DNA of 63,924 nucleotides from JBMNRY01 sp050944915. Lineage in GTDB: Bacteria; Bacillota; Limnochordia; JAAZLZ01. Where the stretch lies: contig JBMNRY010000001.1 of NCBI GenBank assembly GCA_050944915.1, forward strand, positions 1-63,924, read 5' to 3'. Made by a program: the position numbers and the translations under genes. Of the stretch, positions 51,293 to 59,212 are shown one piece after another (within the stretch, counting starts at the first letter, position 1; every line of letters starts with the position of its first letter). The notes beneath the pieces were generated by a model that was not told where the DNA came from, made no database searches, and saw nothing but the letters and a program-made list of their open reading frames with translations.

Positions 51293-52570
51293 ATGCTTGA
51301 TCTGAAATTCATCAGGGCTAATCCCGAGTTAGTCGCGGAAGCCATGGCCAATCGGGGGGAAGAGGTACCCCTGGAGCGATTGCTGGAGTTAGATGAGATC
51401 AGAAGGAAGAACCTTCAGGAAGTGGAAGCCCTCAAAGCCCGGCGGAATAAGGTGTCTTTGGAAATCGCTACCGCCAAAAGGGAAGGGCGAGCTGTCGATG
51501 GGATCATGGAGGAAATGAAGGAGGTCTCCGGTCAGATCAAAGATCTGGACAACCGGATCCGGGAACTCGATGGGGAGATCGAAGGGATCCTGCTCACCAT
51601 CCCCAATATTCCCCATCCATCGATCCCTGTGGGCAGCAGTGAAGACGATAACGTGGAGATTCGCCGTTGGGGCGAAATCCCCCAATTTGATTTTCCCATC
51701 CAAGCCCATTGGGATCTAGGGGAAGCCTTAGGGATCCTGGATTTTGAACGGGGCAGTAAGGTGGCGGGAGCCCGCTTTACCTTCTTGAAGGGTTTAGGTT
51801 CCCGGTTGGAACGGGCCCTGATCAACTTCATGTTGGATCTCCATACCCAAGAACATGGTTATACAGAGCTTTTCCCGCCGGTGTTGGCCAATGGGACTAG
51901 TATGATCGGCACCGGACAGCTGCCGAAATTCAGCGAGGATATGTTCAAATGCGAAGGCCTTGATTATTATCTGATCCCCACCGCGGAGGTACCGGTCACC
52001 AATTACCACCGGGATGAAATCTTGGAAGCCGACCAACTACCTTTGTACTATGTGGCCTATTCCCCCTGTTTCCGGGCGGAAGCGGGAGCCCACGGTCGGG
52101 ATACTAGGGGTTTGATCCGCCAGCATCAGTTCAACAAGGTGGAGTTGGTCAAATTCGTCCATCCCGATGAATCCGATAACGAGTTGGAAAAATTGGTCGC
52201 CAACGCGGAAACGGTCCTGCAAAAGCTAAAGCTGCCTTACCGGGTAGTGATGATGTGTACCGCTGATGTGGGCTTTACCGCGGCGAAGAAATACGACCCC
52301 GAGGTTTGGATGCCTAGCTACAATCGCTATGTGGAAATCTCCTCCTGCAGTAATTTCACCGATTTCCAAGCCCGGCGGGCTAATGTCCGCTTCCGGCCCG
52401 GCCCTGGTCAAAAACCGGAGTATGTCCATACCTTAAACGGTTCCGGTTTAGCCATCGGCCGCACCGTGGCTGCTATCTTGGAAAACTATCAGCAGCCCGA
52501 CGGTTCGGTAGTCATCCCCGAGGTCTTGCGTCCCTACATGGGCGGCTTGGAACGGATTGAAAAGCCCTAA
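51293..52570 (+). CDS. serS: Seryl-tRNA synthetase
   Basis: The 425-residue class II synthetase begins MLDLKFIRANPELVAEAMANRG. The N-terminal coiled-coil arm (about 30-100) grips the long variable arm of tRNA-Ser. Motif 2 is FRAEAGAHGRDTRGLIRQHQFNKVEL near residue 264, and motif 3 is NGSGLAIGRTVAAILENYQ. I chose ATG 51293 (GGAGGAGGAGAC site); longer frames read through the T-box. A tRNA-Ser gene follows. Confidence 0.98.
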   Translation: MLDLKFIRANPELVAEAMANRGEEVPLERLLELDEIRRKNLQEVEALKARRNKVSLEIATAKREGRAVDGIMEEMKEVSGQIKDLDNRIRELDGEIEGILLTIPNIPHPSIPVGSSEDDNVEIRRWGEIPQFDFPIQAHWDLGEALGILDFERGSKVAGARFTFLKGLGSRLERALINFMLDLHTQEHGYTELFPPVLANGTSMIGTGQLPKFSEDMFKCEGLDYYLIPTAEVPVTNYHRDEILEADQLPLYYVAYSPCFRAEAGAHGRDTRGLIRQHQFNKVELVKFVHPDESDNELEKLVANAETVLQKLKLPYRVVMMCTADVGFTAAKKYDPEVWMPSYNRYVEISSCSNFTDFQARRANVRFRPGPGQKPEYVHTLNGSGLAIGRTVAAILENYQQPDGSVVIPEVLRPYMGGLERIEKP

Positions 52571-52585
52571 ACCCTATGATATAAT
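52557..52585 (+). promoter_or_regulatory. Promoter of tRNA-Ser(UGA)
   Basis: TTGAAA (52557-52562, within the serS 3' end) and TATAAT (52580-52585) are separated by 17 nt, 9 nt upstream of the tRNA. Confidence 0.85.
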
Positions 52586-52594
52586 GACCCGGTA

Positions 52595-52684
52595 GGAAGG
52601 GTGCCGGAGTGGACGATCGGAGCGGTCTTGAAAACCGTCGAGGGTTTGCGCCTTCCGTGGGTTCGAATCCCACCCCTTCCGCCA
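52595..52684 (+). tRNA. tRNA-Ser (anticodon UGA)
   Basis: A 90-nt class II tRNA with acceptor GGAAGGG/CCCTTCC, anticodon loop CTTGAAA (TGA), a long variable arm, GTTCGAATC T-loop and encoded GCCA end. It follows serS by 24 nt. Confidence 0.97.
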
Positions 52685-52693
52685 TAGAACTTT

Positions 52694-52723
52694 AAGCATC
52701 GATTTCGGTCGATGCTTTTTTTC
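52694..52723 (+). terminator. Terminator after tRNA-Ser(UGA)
   Basis: A 9-bp stem AAGCATCGA / TCGATGCTT with a TTTCGG loop is followed by a T-run. Confidence 0.93.
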
Positions 52724-52890
52724 TTCGGTGGTCAACCATAACTTGTTTTTTACTTAGCAACGGGGTAAAATATAGGGAGTCAGGAGGTTATTGACATTCC
52801 AGGGGACAGATCTTCCCATAACAATGGTGTTTAGGTTGCTTGGAATTGACTGACGGGCAGCTTTTTCTTTTATGCCGAGGAGGTAAGGCT

Positions 52891-53775
52891 ATGCTGGAAA
52901 AGGATACTCTGCGAATTAAAACAGGAGCAGCCGATAAGTTCAAAGGTGGGGTAATCATGGATGTTACCACACCGGAGCAGGCGAAAATAGCTGAAAAGGC
53001 TGGGGCGGTGGCGGTGATGGCCCTAGAGAAGGTGCCAGCCGATATCAGAGCCGCCGGAGGCATTGCCCGCATGGCCGATCCGACGGTGGTTTTGCGAATC
53101 CTAGACGCCGTTTCCATCCCGGTGATGGCTAAGGTGCGCATCGGCCATTTTGTCGAAGCCCAGATTTTAGAAGCCCTAGGAGTAGATTTTATCGATGAAT
53201 CGGAGGTTTTGACCCCTGCCGATGATCGTTATCATATCAATAAGTTTGATTTTGAGGTCCCCTTCGTTTGTGGAGCCCGGGATTTAGGGGAGGCCCTGCG
53301 GCGGATCGGGGAAGGTGCCGCCATGGTGCGCACCAAGGGAGAGCCTGGTACCGGTAATGTGGTGGAAGCCGTTCGTCATGCCCGCCGGGTCTTGGGGGAC
53401 ATCCGCCATTTGAGCAGTCTGCCGGTGGAAGAGTTGATGACCTATGCCAAAGAGATCGGCGCTCCCTATGAATTGGTCCGCCTGGTGGCCGAATCGGGTC
53501 GTTTACCCGTGGTCAACTTCGCTGCGGGGGGAATCGCTACTCCCGCCGATGCTGCTTTGATGATGCAGATCGGTGTCGACGGCATCTTCGTCGGCTCCGG
53601 TATTTTCAAATCGGGAGATCCCGTCCGCCGGGCTGAGGCCATCGTCGCCGCTACCCGTCATTACAACGATCCCCAAGTTCTAGCCGAAGTCTCCAAGGAT
53701 TTGGGAGAACCGATGGTGGGGATTAATATCGACGATCTTCCTCCGCAAGCGCGGATGCAGGAACGGGGTTGGTAA
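52891..53775 (+). CDS. pdxS: Pyridoxal 5'-phosphate synthase subunit PdxS
   Basis: From ATG 52891 (GAGGAGG site) the 294-residue barrel enzyme makes PLP from ribose 5-phosphate, glyceraldehyde 3-phosphate and ammonia. Markers: KTGAADKFKGGVIMDV, the catalytic Lys in MAKVRIGHFVEAQILEALG, FVCGARDLGEALRRIGEGAAMVRTKGE. The glutaminase PdxT, normally next, is not in the window. PLP is used by GcvPB, GlyA, IlvE and TrpB encoded nearby. Confidence 0.97.
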   Translation: MLEKDTLRIKTGAADKFKGGVIMDVTTPEQAKIAEKAGAVAVMALEKVPADIRAAGGIARMADPTVVLRILDAVSIPVMAKVRIGHFVEAQILEALGVDFIDESEVLTPADDRYHINKFDFEVPFVCGARDLGEALRRIGEGAAMVRTKGEPGTGNVVEAVRHARRVLGDIRHLSSLPVEELMTYAKEIGAPYELVRLVAESGRLPVVNFAAGGIATPADAALMMQIGVDGIFVGSGIFKSGDPVRRAEAIVAATRHYNDPQVLAEVSKDLGEPMVGINIDDLPPQARMQERGW

Positions 53776-53807
53776 ATTTGTTTAAGGCTAGTCTGAGAAG
53801 GGAATAT

Positions 53808-54215
53808 CTACCCCTTCAGGCTCAGCATATTATGGGGGTTTTCCCCAAAGGTTTTCATAAGGACCATCTTTCCCGTTGAACAACGGGTGGAAAACCCACA
53901 GATCTGTGGGTTTTCTGTTCCCCAGGAAGAGAGATCGATTTCCCGGATGAATTGGGCGTAGGCAGTGTTTTCCACCACGGAGATCACCCGGTATAATCGA
54001 TTTTGACGGGTAATTAGCTCATCACCCACGTTGACCGGTACACTAGATATGTAGGCGAGGGGAGTATTGGTTTCCACATCGACGATGACATAATAGGGAT
54101 GGGTATCATCGCGATGCTCTTCTCCGGGCAGTCGCGGGCCGACGACCAAGGCGATGGTCATTGTTAAACTGGCCAGAGCGGTCAAGAGTAAGAAGAAAAC
54201 CGTTTTCCTAAGCAA
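53808..54215 (-). CDS. Hypothetical exported protein, possibly a SpoIIP-like N-terminal remnant
   Basis: The 135-residue frame begins with a signal or anchor segment (KTVFFLLLTALASLTMTIALVV) and then a small beta-rich domain, YYVIVDVETNTPLAYISSVPVNVGDELITRQNRLYRVISVVENTAYAQFI. That pattern recalls the region that precedes the amidase domain in clostridial SpoIIP proteins, but no amidase domain follows. The last 35 residues are encoded by DNA made of palindromes and look unconserved. It may be a truncated gene, or a small exported protein that ends near the hairpins. I do not assign a function. Confidence 0.45.
   Translation of the reverse strand: MLRKTVFFLLLTALASLTMTIALVVGPRLPGEEHRDDTHPYYVIVDVETNTPLAYISSVPVNVGDELITRQNRLYRVISVVENTAYAQFIREIDLSSWGTENPQICGFSTRCSTGKMVLMKTFGENPHNMLSLKG
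53872..53915. repeat. Two adjacent perfect palindromes downstream of pdxS
   Basis: 53872-53887: CCCGTTG, AA, CAACGGG. 53890-53915: 13-base arms GAAAACCCACAGA / TCTGTGGGTTTTC with no loop. They lie inside the 3' part of the hypothetical gene on the minus strand and about 100 nt after pdxS. Possible bidirectional terminator or protein site. Confidence 0.6.
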
Positions 54216-54354
54216 AGGGGGTCCCTACTTTTCTCGTGTTGAGTCTATTGTTTTCCAGGGGAAGTTTTTTCATGCCTACCGGAAGTAAGGGATAAGTAGC
54301 CTTTTCGAGTTTGAAAAAATGAAAGGATGAAGGAATAATTAGGGGGCGGGCTTC

Positions 54355-54798
54355 ATGGAGATTACCCGCAAGGCGGAATATGCCATTTCCGCTTTAGTGG
54401 ATTTAGCCTTACAGGAAAAGGGAAAATATGTGTTGTCACGGGAAATCGCCGAGCGGCAGAATATTCCGACGAATTTTATTCCCCAAATCATGGCCATTTT
54501 AAGTCGGTCGGGACTGGTGGAAGGGATTAGGGGCTCCCGGGGAGGGGTCCGCTTGCGGGTCGATCCCGCCAAGATCACCGTAGCCCAGGTGGTGGAATTG
54601 ATCGAAGGGCCCATCGCGATCAATAAATGTCTCCTTCCCGAAGGCGGTTGTCGCAACATCGATACTTGTCCCCTCCATAGTGTCTGGGTTAAGGCCCAAG
54701 ACCAGCTGATGGAAGTTTTGGAACAAACGACCATCGCCGATGTTGTCCAGACGAAAATGGAGATCGATGCTAAGCAAAAGCCGACTAAGGGTGAGTAA
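54355..54798 (+). CDS. Rrf2-family transcriptional regulator with probable Fe-S cluster
   Basis: The 147-residue regulator begins MEITRKAEYAISALVDLALQ and has the winged helix with PTNFIPQIMAILSRSGLVEGIRGSRGGVRL, typical of Rrf2/IscR. Three Cys (92, 99 and 105) in the CLLPEGGCRNIDTC pattern match the cluster-binding loop of IscR-type and related sensors. It likely senses iron-sulfur status, oxygen or redox. No target operon is next to it; tRNA genes follow. Confidence 0.9.
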   Translation: MEITRKAEYAISALVDLALQEKGKYVLSREIAERQNIPTNFIPQIMAILSRSGLVEGIRGSRGGVRLRVDPAKITVAQVVELIEGPIAINKCLLPEGGCRNIDTCPLHSVWVKAQDQLMEVLEQTTIADVVQTKMEIDAKQKPTKGE

Positions 54799-54839
54799 GC
54801 CCATCGATAGTCCCGACCCGAGGGGATTGCTTCCCCATT

Positions 54840-54885
54840 GAGGGGCCTTTCTGATCTTAGAAAGGTCCTCCTAGGGGTTTTTGTC
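54840..54885 (+). terminator. Hairpin after the Rrf2 regulator
   Basis: CCTTTCT / AGAAAGG (54846-54865) with extended GAGG/CCTC pairing is followed by GGGGTTTTTG. Probable terminator for the regulator. Confidence 0.6.
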
Positions 54886-54893
54886 GACGACGA

Positions 54894-54922
54894 TTGACAG
54901 CCCTTTAACCCTATGTTATAAT
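54894..54922 (+). promoter_or_regulatory. Consensus promoter of tRNA-Ser(GCU)
   Basis: Perfect TTGACA (54894-54899), 17-nt spacer and perfect TATAAT (54917-54922), 19 nt before the tRNA. Confidence 0.93.
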
Positions 54923-54941
54923 TCCCTTGTCAGTTGGATGC

Positions 54942-55033
54942 GGAGGGATACCCAAGTCGGCTGAAGGGGACGGTTTGCTAAACCGTTAGTAGGGGCAACT
55001 CTAGCGCGGGTTCGAATCCCGCTCCCTCCGCCA
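54942..55033 (+). tRNA. tRNA-Ser (anticodon GCU)
   Basis: A 92-nt class II tRNA: acceptor GGAGGGA/TCCCTCC, anticodon loop TTGCTAA, long variable arm, T-loop GTTCGAATC and encoded GCCA. Confidence 0.97.
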
Positions 55034-55047
55034 TGAGATAAGGATTA

Positions 55048-55072
55048 CGGGTTGAGCAAACCCGCTTTTTCT
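55048..55072 (+). terminator. Terminator after tRNA-Ser(GCU)
   Basis: CGGGTT / AACCCG stem followed by CTTTTTCTTTC. Confidence 0.8.
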
Positions 55073-55097
55073 TTCTCCGGCAGAATCACCAGCTCCC

Positions 55098-55126
55098 TTG
55101 ACAAAGGCCTTGGGATATGGTATTCT
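55098..55126 (+). promoter_or_regulatory. Promoter of tRNA-Arg(GCG)
   Basis: TTGACA (55098-55103) and TATTCT (55121-55126) with 17 nt between, 21 nt before the tRNA. Confidence 0.88.
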
Positions 55127-55147
55127 AGCATACGATCAGAATAGTGT

Positions 55148-55224
55148 GCGCCCGTAGCTCAGTTGGATAGAGCGTTGGTTTGCGGAGCCAAAGGTCAGAG
55201 GTTCGAGCCCTCTCGGGCGTGCCA
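55148..55224 (+). tRNA. tRNA-Arg (anticodon GCG)
   Basis: A 77-nt tRNA: acceptor GCGCCCG/CGGGCGT (G-U at 1-72), D-stem GCTC/GAGC, anticodon stem TTGGT/GCCAA with loop TTGCGGA, T-arm AGAGG-TTCGAGC-CCTCT and encoded GCCA. The anticodon reads GCG (codon CGC). Most bacteria use ACG (inosine) instead. Confidence 0.9.
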
Positions 55225-55232
55225 TGGAAATT

Positions 55233-55266
55233 AACTCCCCTATGTCATATAGTGGGAGTTTTTTTA
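55233..55266. terminator. Terminator after tRNA-Arg(GCG)
   Basis: AACTCCC / GGGAGTT stem with a 14-nt interior that can extend as CTAT/ATAG, followed by a T6-run. It also lies downstream of the convergent SIMPL gene. Confidence 0.88.
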
Positions 55267-55285
55267 TTGGGGACCGTTAGGTCCC

Positions 55286-55996
55286 CTAAATTTCAAATTG
55301 GATCTCTACTTGGCTGGTGACCACCACCGGCCCCAGTTTGATGGGGGCCATCCCGTCGGCGACGAAGAAGTTGACACCTTGGATCTGGGAGTGATCGGCC
55401 ACCGAATGGATACCTTTGATTTCAATCCCTAAGGCATTAGCGATGGCTTCTCCCTTTTCATGGGCCTTTTGGACGGCTAAATCCAGGGCCTGTAGTTCCC
55501 AATCGGGCACATCTTCCACCGTCAATTCGATACTACTAATGGTATTAGCCCCGGCTTTGACTGCTGTATCGAGGATCAAACCGATGGCATCTAATTCATC
55601 GGTGGTAATGGTTACTTCATTGATCACCCGGTAACCGACGATACCTTCGTATTCCGGACCATATTGTCCTTGGGGTTGCACTTCGAAACGGGAGGTGCGC
55701 ACTGCATCTTCGGGGATTCCTAAACGGCTTAATTCCCCTAGGACCCGGCCCATGATGCGGCTGTTTTCTTCTTGGGCTTCCTGGGCCACGGAGTGGTGGG
55801 TTTCCACACCGAGGCGGATCATGGCCCCATCGGGTTCTACTTCCAGTTGGGCCTGGCCGGTGACGATGATTTGCCGTACATCGGTAGCTTGACCCCGGAC
55901 GACAGGACGGCTGGACCAGCCGAATAAGAGGAGGAGGAGAATCAGGGAAAGGAGGGCCATCCGGCCTAACCAATTGGTGCTCTGCAATCGAATCAC
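55286..55996 (-). CDS. SIMPL-domain (DUF541) exported protein
   Basis: The 236-residue protein has a signal peptide (MALLSLILLLLLFGWSSRPVVRGQA) and the SIMPL fold: RQIIVTGQAQLEVEPDGAMIRLGVETHH, SRLGIPEDAVRTSRFEVQPQ, and the repeat region KAHEKGEAIANALGIEIKGI. SIMPL proteins such as BP26 and YggE are periplasmic or outer-membrane-associated oligomers with unclear function. It lies on the minus strand between a tRNA and the outer-membrane protein gene. Confidence 0.9.
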   Translation of the reverse strand: MIRLQSTNWLGRMALLSLILLLLLFGWSSRPVVRGQATDVRQIIVTGQAQLEVEPDGAMIRLGVETHHSVAQEAQEENSRIMGRVLGELSRLGIPEDAVRTSRFEVQPQGQYGPEYEGIVGYRVINEVTITTDELDAIGLILDTAVKAGANTISSIELTVEDVPDWELQALDLAVQKAHEKGEAIANALGIEIKGIHSVADHSQIQGVNFFVADGMAPIKLGPVVVTSQVEIQFEI

Positions 55997-56177
55997 CCCT
56001 TGGGATTTAGATAAAGATCACTTCGATGCGGGAAAGGCCGATCCCTAGCCCGGAGAAACTGCTAGTCTTGACTATTGGCGGGAAGTTCCACAAGGATTTG
56101 GCAGGACTGGAATGACTATGTAACGAATTATGGGGAAGATATGGGTCCACGCCCAGGGATTAGGGGAGGCCTGCCTA

Positions 56178-58901
56178 GTGAGTAAGAAAATACTATTGCT
56201 CATCGCCGCCATCGGGTTACCTATGCTCTTGGCGCCGTTGGTCTTCGCGGAGACGGTCACGGTGGAGACGGAGCATTTTTATATACACCATCCTGTCGAT
56301 GCCCCAAGGGGTGCTCAAGAGGCCGCCCTTTGGGCCGAGTATTTTTTTGAACAACTTACGGAATTAGGAGCGCCGCCACCTGCCGATAAAACCCATTTAG
56401 TCCTAATCGATGAGGGGGATCAGCCTGATGGCTATGCGTCCCCCTATTTGCTTAATGTCATGGGCGTCAGCCTGGTTGGCCCCAAGGATCGCTCGGAGTT
56501 ATACCCTGTTGGTCAAAGCTGGCTGGCCCTAGTCATCTCCCACGAGCTCACCCATATTTTCCAGATGAATATGAGCGGGGGGCAGGCCGATAGCCTTCGC
56601 AGCGCCTTCGGTCGGGTACCTATTTTAACTAGCCCCAATGCCTTACTGCCCGGTTGGTTTGTGGAAGGGGCCGCCGTTTATTACGAGAGCCTGTTAACCG
56701 ATGCCGGTCGGGCGACCAGTGGTATTTATGATATGTATTTGCGGATGCTGGCCCTAGAAGATGACTTCTACACCAGCCATCAGGTAGCCAATGATTATCT
56801 CTTAGATACATGGCCTGGTCCCCAAAGGATTTATATTTACGGTTTGAGTCTCGTCCGATATCTAGTGGAAACCTTTGGCGAAGATGTGGTTTGGCAGATC
56901 AGCGCCGCCTATGCCGAAGCACCCCTAGCTGGATTTGAAGAGGTAGTAGAAGAAACCCTGGAAATACCCTTTGCTGAGCTTTGGGCAGGGTGGCAGGCTT
57001 GGTTGAAGGAGCAAAGCCTTGCTACTGCCGAGGCCATAAAGGAGCGGGGTCTCATAGAAGGGGAGCAAATCACTTCTTACGGATTCCATATGGGCCCCCC
57101 AGCCCTTTCCTCCGGGGGAAGTTTAGCCTTTGCCCGCTACGGCCAAGGAATTCCCGGCCTGTGGTTACGGGATGGGCAAGGCCGAGATAAATTGATCGCC
57201 AAAGGCCTCATTGGGATGACGGGGAAGTATAGTTTTCATCCCCGGGAGGAGATCCTTGTTTATCCCCAACTGGTGGAACATCAGGGTAAGTTGATAAATG
57301 ATCTCTTTCTTTATGATCTGAAGAAAGGCCAAACCCGCCGGTTGACCTATGGTCGACGGGCCGATGATCCAGCATGGGACCCCGCCGGGGAATGGCTGGG
57401 CTTCATCGCCCGCAGCGGTGACGGCAGCCCCCAAATGGTCCTTCGCCATAGAAGCAGCGGTGAAGAGAAGATCATCTTGTCCACCAATCAAGAGACCATC
57501 CTCTCGGGGTTAAGCTGGTCCTCCGATGGTACTCGATTGTTGACGACGGTCTGGCAGCAAACGGGCGGCGGCCTTTTAATCTATGATCTGGCCACATCCC
57601 AGTGGCAGCTTTTCACCGGGGAACATCATCCCCTCGGTGCCGTATGGTTCGGAGACGAACAGGTGATTTATAGTTCTGCCCCCACAGGTATCTTTAATCT
57701 TTATGCGTTAGAGCTGGCCACAGGCCAGGTTTACCAGCTGACCAACACCATCGGTGGTGCCTTCCATCCCGCGGTTGATGCCCAGACCGGTGATCTTTAT
57801 TACCTGGGTTACCACGCCGGTGGCTATGATATTTATCATCTAGAAAAGGATAATCTAGCCTGGTGGGAGATCGGTCAGCTCGCCGTCCAAGTCGGTCGTG
57901 ATTGGCCGGAGGATGGGCCTATGGAGATGGCTTTGGATTCCCGGGGCTATAACCCTTGGGAATGGATGGGTCCTGTCTATTGGTGGCCCACCATCGGGGA
58001 AGGTAGTGATGGCCAACGGGTTGGTTTGGGGACTAGCGCCATGGATCCCTTAGGCAGACAGCAATATGCCCTCGACGTCTTTTTCGGGATCGGCGATGCC
58101 CCCAGCGGTTATCGGCTCCAATACCTTCACCGCTTCGGTCCCGATGGAGGTACCGCGGTGGGATTGAGTCTGCAGGAGGAATTGTCTGCCTTAACCAGTA
58201 ACCAAGCTTTTCGGGAGCGGCAATGGAGCCTCGACTTAGAACTGCCCGTCAGCAGTGGACCGCTACACCGGCAGAGTCTGTTGTTGTCGGGACGGGTGAT
58301 CCAAGATTTAACTGCTTCCGGTCAGACTAGTTACCTAGCCCTAGGCGGTTGGACGGGGCAGAATTTAGCCGCCGGTGGTCCCCGGTGGACCTATCGCCAA
58401 GGAGCGCAAATCTACGGTGGTTCTCTGTGGGAAGAGGAGGGGACCATCTTCGGTCGGGGAGAGTATAAAGGTTATTTAGAACTACCTCGGGGGGCGGCCT
58501 TGGCTCTACGGGTTAGCGGCGGAATGGCCGAGGAGGAGGATTTCTTCAGCCTCGGCGGTGCTGCGGAACACTATCTTGGAAACTTTTCCCTGCGGGCTTA
58601 TCCCCAGGATTATGCCTATGGTGCCAAAGCCTTCCGGGCCACCTTGGAGTACCGTCAGCTTCTATGGGCTATCCACCAAGGTATCTGGGATCGTTTAACC
58701 CTGGTCCTTTACGGCGAAGGGGGCGATGTGTGGAACCAAGGGGAGGAGATGGAGCTGCTCCGTTCCGCGGGTGTCGAGTTGGTCTTGCGGCAGGTATGGT
58801 ATCATCGCTTCCCCAGCCAATGGCGGGTAGGAGTAGCCCGGGCCTTCGATCATCCCGATGAGGCATGGCGGGCTTATCTAGGGACGGGCTTCGCCTTTTA
58901 G
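56178..58901 (+). CDS. Gluzincin-like metallopeptidase + beta-propeller + outer-membrane beta-barrel protein
   Basis: From GTG 56178 (GGGGAGG site) the protein has 907 residues. A signal peptide ends near VFAE (about 25). Residues 30-310 form a peptidase MA-like domain with HELTH (122-126) and a Glu41-downstream GWFVEG (Glu163), the zinc ligands of gluzincins. Residues 330-590 contain TolB/PD40-like propeller repeats (DDPAWDPAGEWLGFIAR, LSGLSWSSDGTRLL). The last 290 residues alternate polar and apolar residues like a beta-barrel and end GTGFAF; a terminal Phe is the mark of outer-membrane proteins. The domain calls are from motifs, and the substrate is unknown. A tRNA-Arg follows. Confidence 0.78.
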   Translation: MSKKILLLIAAIGLPMLLAPLVFAETVTVETEHFYIHHPVDAPRGAQEAALWAEYFFEQLTELGAPPPADKTHLVLIDEGDQPDGYASPYLLNVMGVSLVGPKDRSELYPVGQSWLALVISHELTHIFQMNMSGGQADSLRSAFGRVPILTSPNALLPGWFVEGAAVYYESLLTDAGRATSGIYDMYLRMLALEDDFYTSHQVANDYLLDTWPGPQRIYIYGLSLVRYLVETFGEDVVWQISAAYAEAPLAGFEEVVEETLEIPFAELWAGWQAWLKEQSLATAEAIKERGLIEGEQITSYGFHMGPPALSSGGSLAFARYGQGIPGLWLRDGQGRDKLIAKGLIGMTGKYSFHPREEILVYPQLVEHQGKLINDLFLYDLKKGQTRRLTYGRRADDPAWDPAGEWLGFIARSGDGSPQMVLRHRSSGEEKIILSTNQETILSGLSWSSDGTRLLTTVWQQTGGGLLIYDLATSQWQLFTGEHHPLGAVWFGDEQVIYSSAPTGIFNLYALELATGQVYQLTNTIGGAFHPAVDAQTGDLYYLGYHAGGYDIYHLEKDNLAWWEIGQLAVQVGRDWPEDGPMEMALDSRGYNPWEWMGPVYWWPTIGEGSDGQRVGLGTSAMDPLGRQQYALDVFFGIGDAPSGYRLQYLHRFGPDGGTAVGLSLQEELSALTSNQAFRERQWSLDLELPVSSGPLHRQSLLLSGRVIQDLTASGQTSYLALGGWTGQNLAAGGPRWTYRQGAQIYGGSLWEEEGTIFGRGEYKGYLELPRGAALALRVSGGMAEEEDFFSLGGAAEHYLGNFSLRAYPQDYAYGAKAFRATLEYRQLLWAIHQGIWDRLTLVLYGEGGDVWNQGEEMELLRSAGVELVLRQVWYHRFPSQWRVGVARAFDHPDEAWRAYLGTGFAF

Positions 58902-58906
58902 AGAAC

Positions 58907-58936
58907 TTGACGGATGGAAGCCGATCATGATAAACT
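58907..58936 (+). promoter_or_regulatory. Promoter of tRNA-Arg(CCU)
   Basis: TTGACG (58907-58912) and TAAACT (58931-58936) with an 18-nt spacer, just after the outer-membrane protein gene. Confidence 0.55.
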
Positions 58937-58949
58937 GATCGGGAAATGT

Positions 58950-59024
58950 GCCCCCGTAGTTCAATGGATAGAACACGGACCTCCTAAGTCCGGAGTATAG
59001 GTTCGATTCCTATCGGGGGCACCA
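58950..59024 (+). tRNA. tRNA-Arg (anticodon CCU)
   Basis: A 75-nt tRNA: acceptor GCCCCCG/CGGGGGC, anticodon stem CGGAC/GTCCG with loop CTCCTAA, T-loop GTTCGATTC and encoded ACCA. It reads AGG. Confidence 0.97.
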
Positions 59025-59031
59025 TTTTTTT

Positions 59032-59055
59032 AACCCTCAGCCGAGGGCTTTTTTT
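59032..59055 (+). terminator. Terminator after tRNA-Arg(CCU)
   Basis: CCCTC / GAGGG stem with an AGCC loop, followed by CTTTTTTTATT. Confidence 0.85.
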
Positions 59056-59212
59056 ATTCCTTACTTGAGCCACTTCTGGGAACCTTTGGCAGAAAACAAT
59101 GGGGCATTCCATTGGAGGTAATTTTTATCTAAACTAGAATTATTGAACTACTAATGAGACCCATGGAAGAGCCTGTCTATGAGAGGGCCGATGATCGGGG
59201 AGGAGTGTTCTT

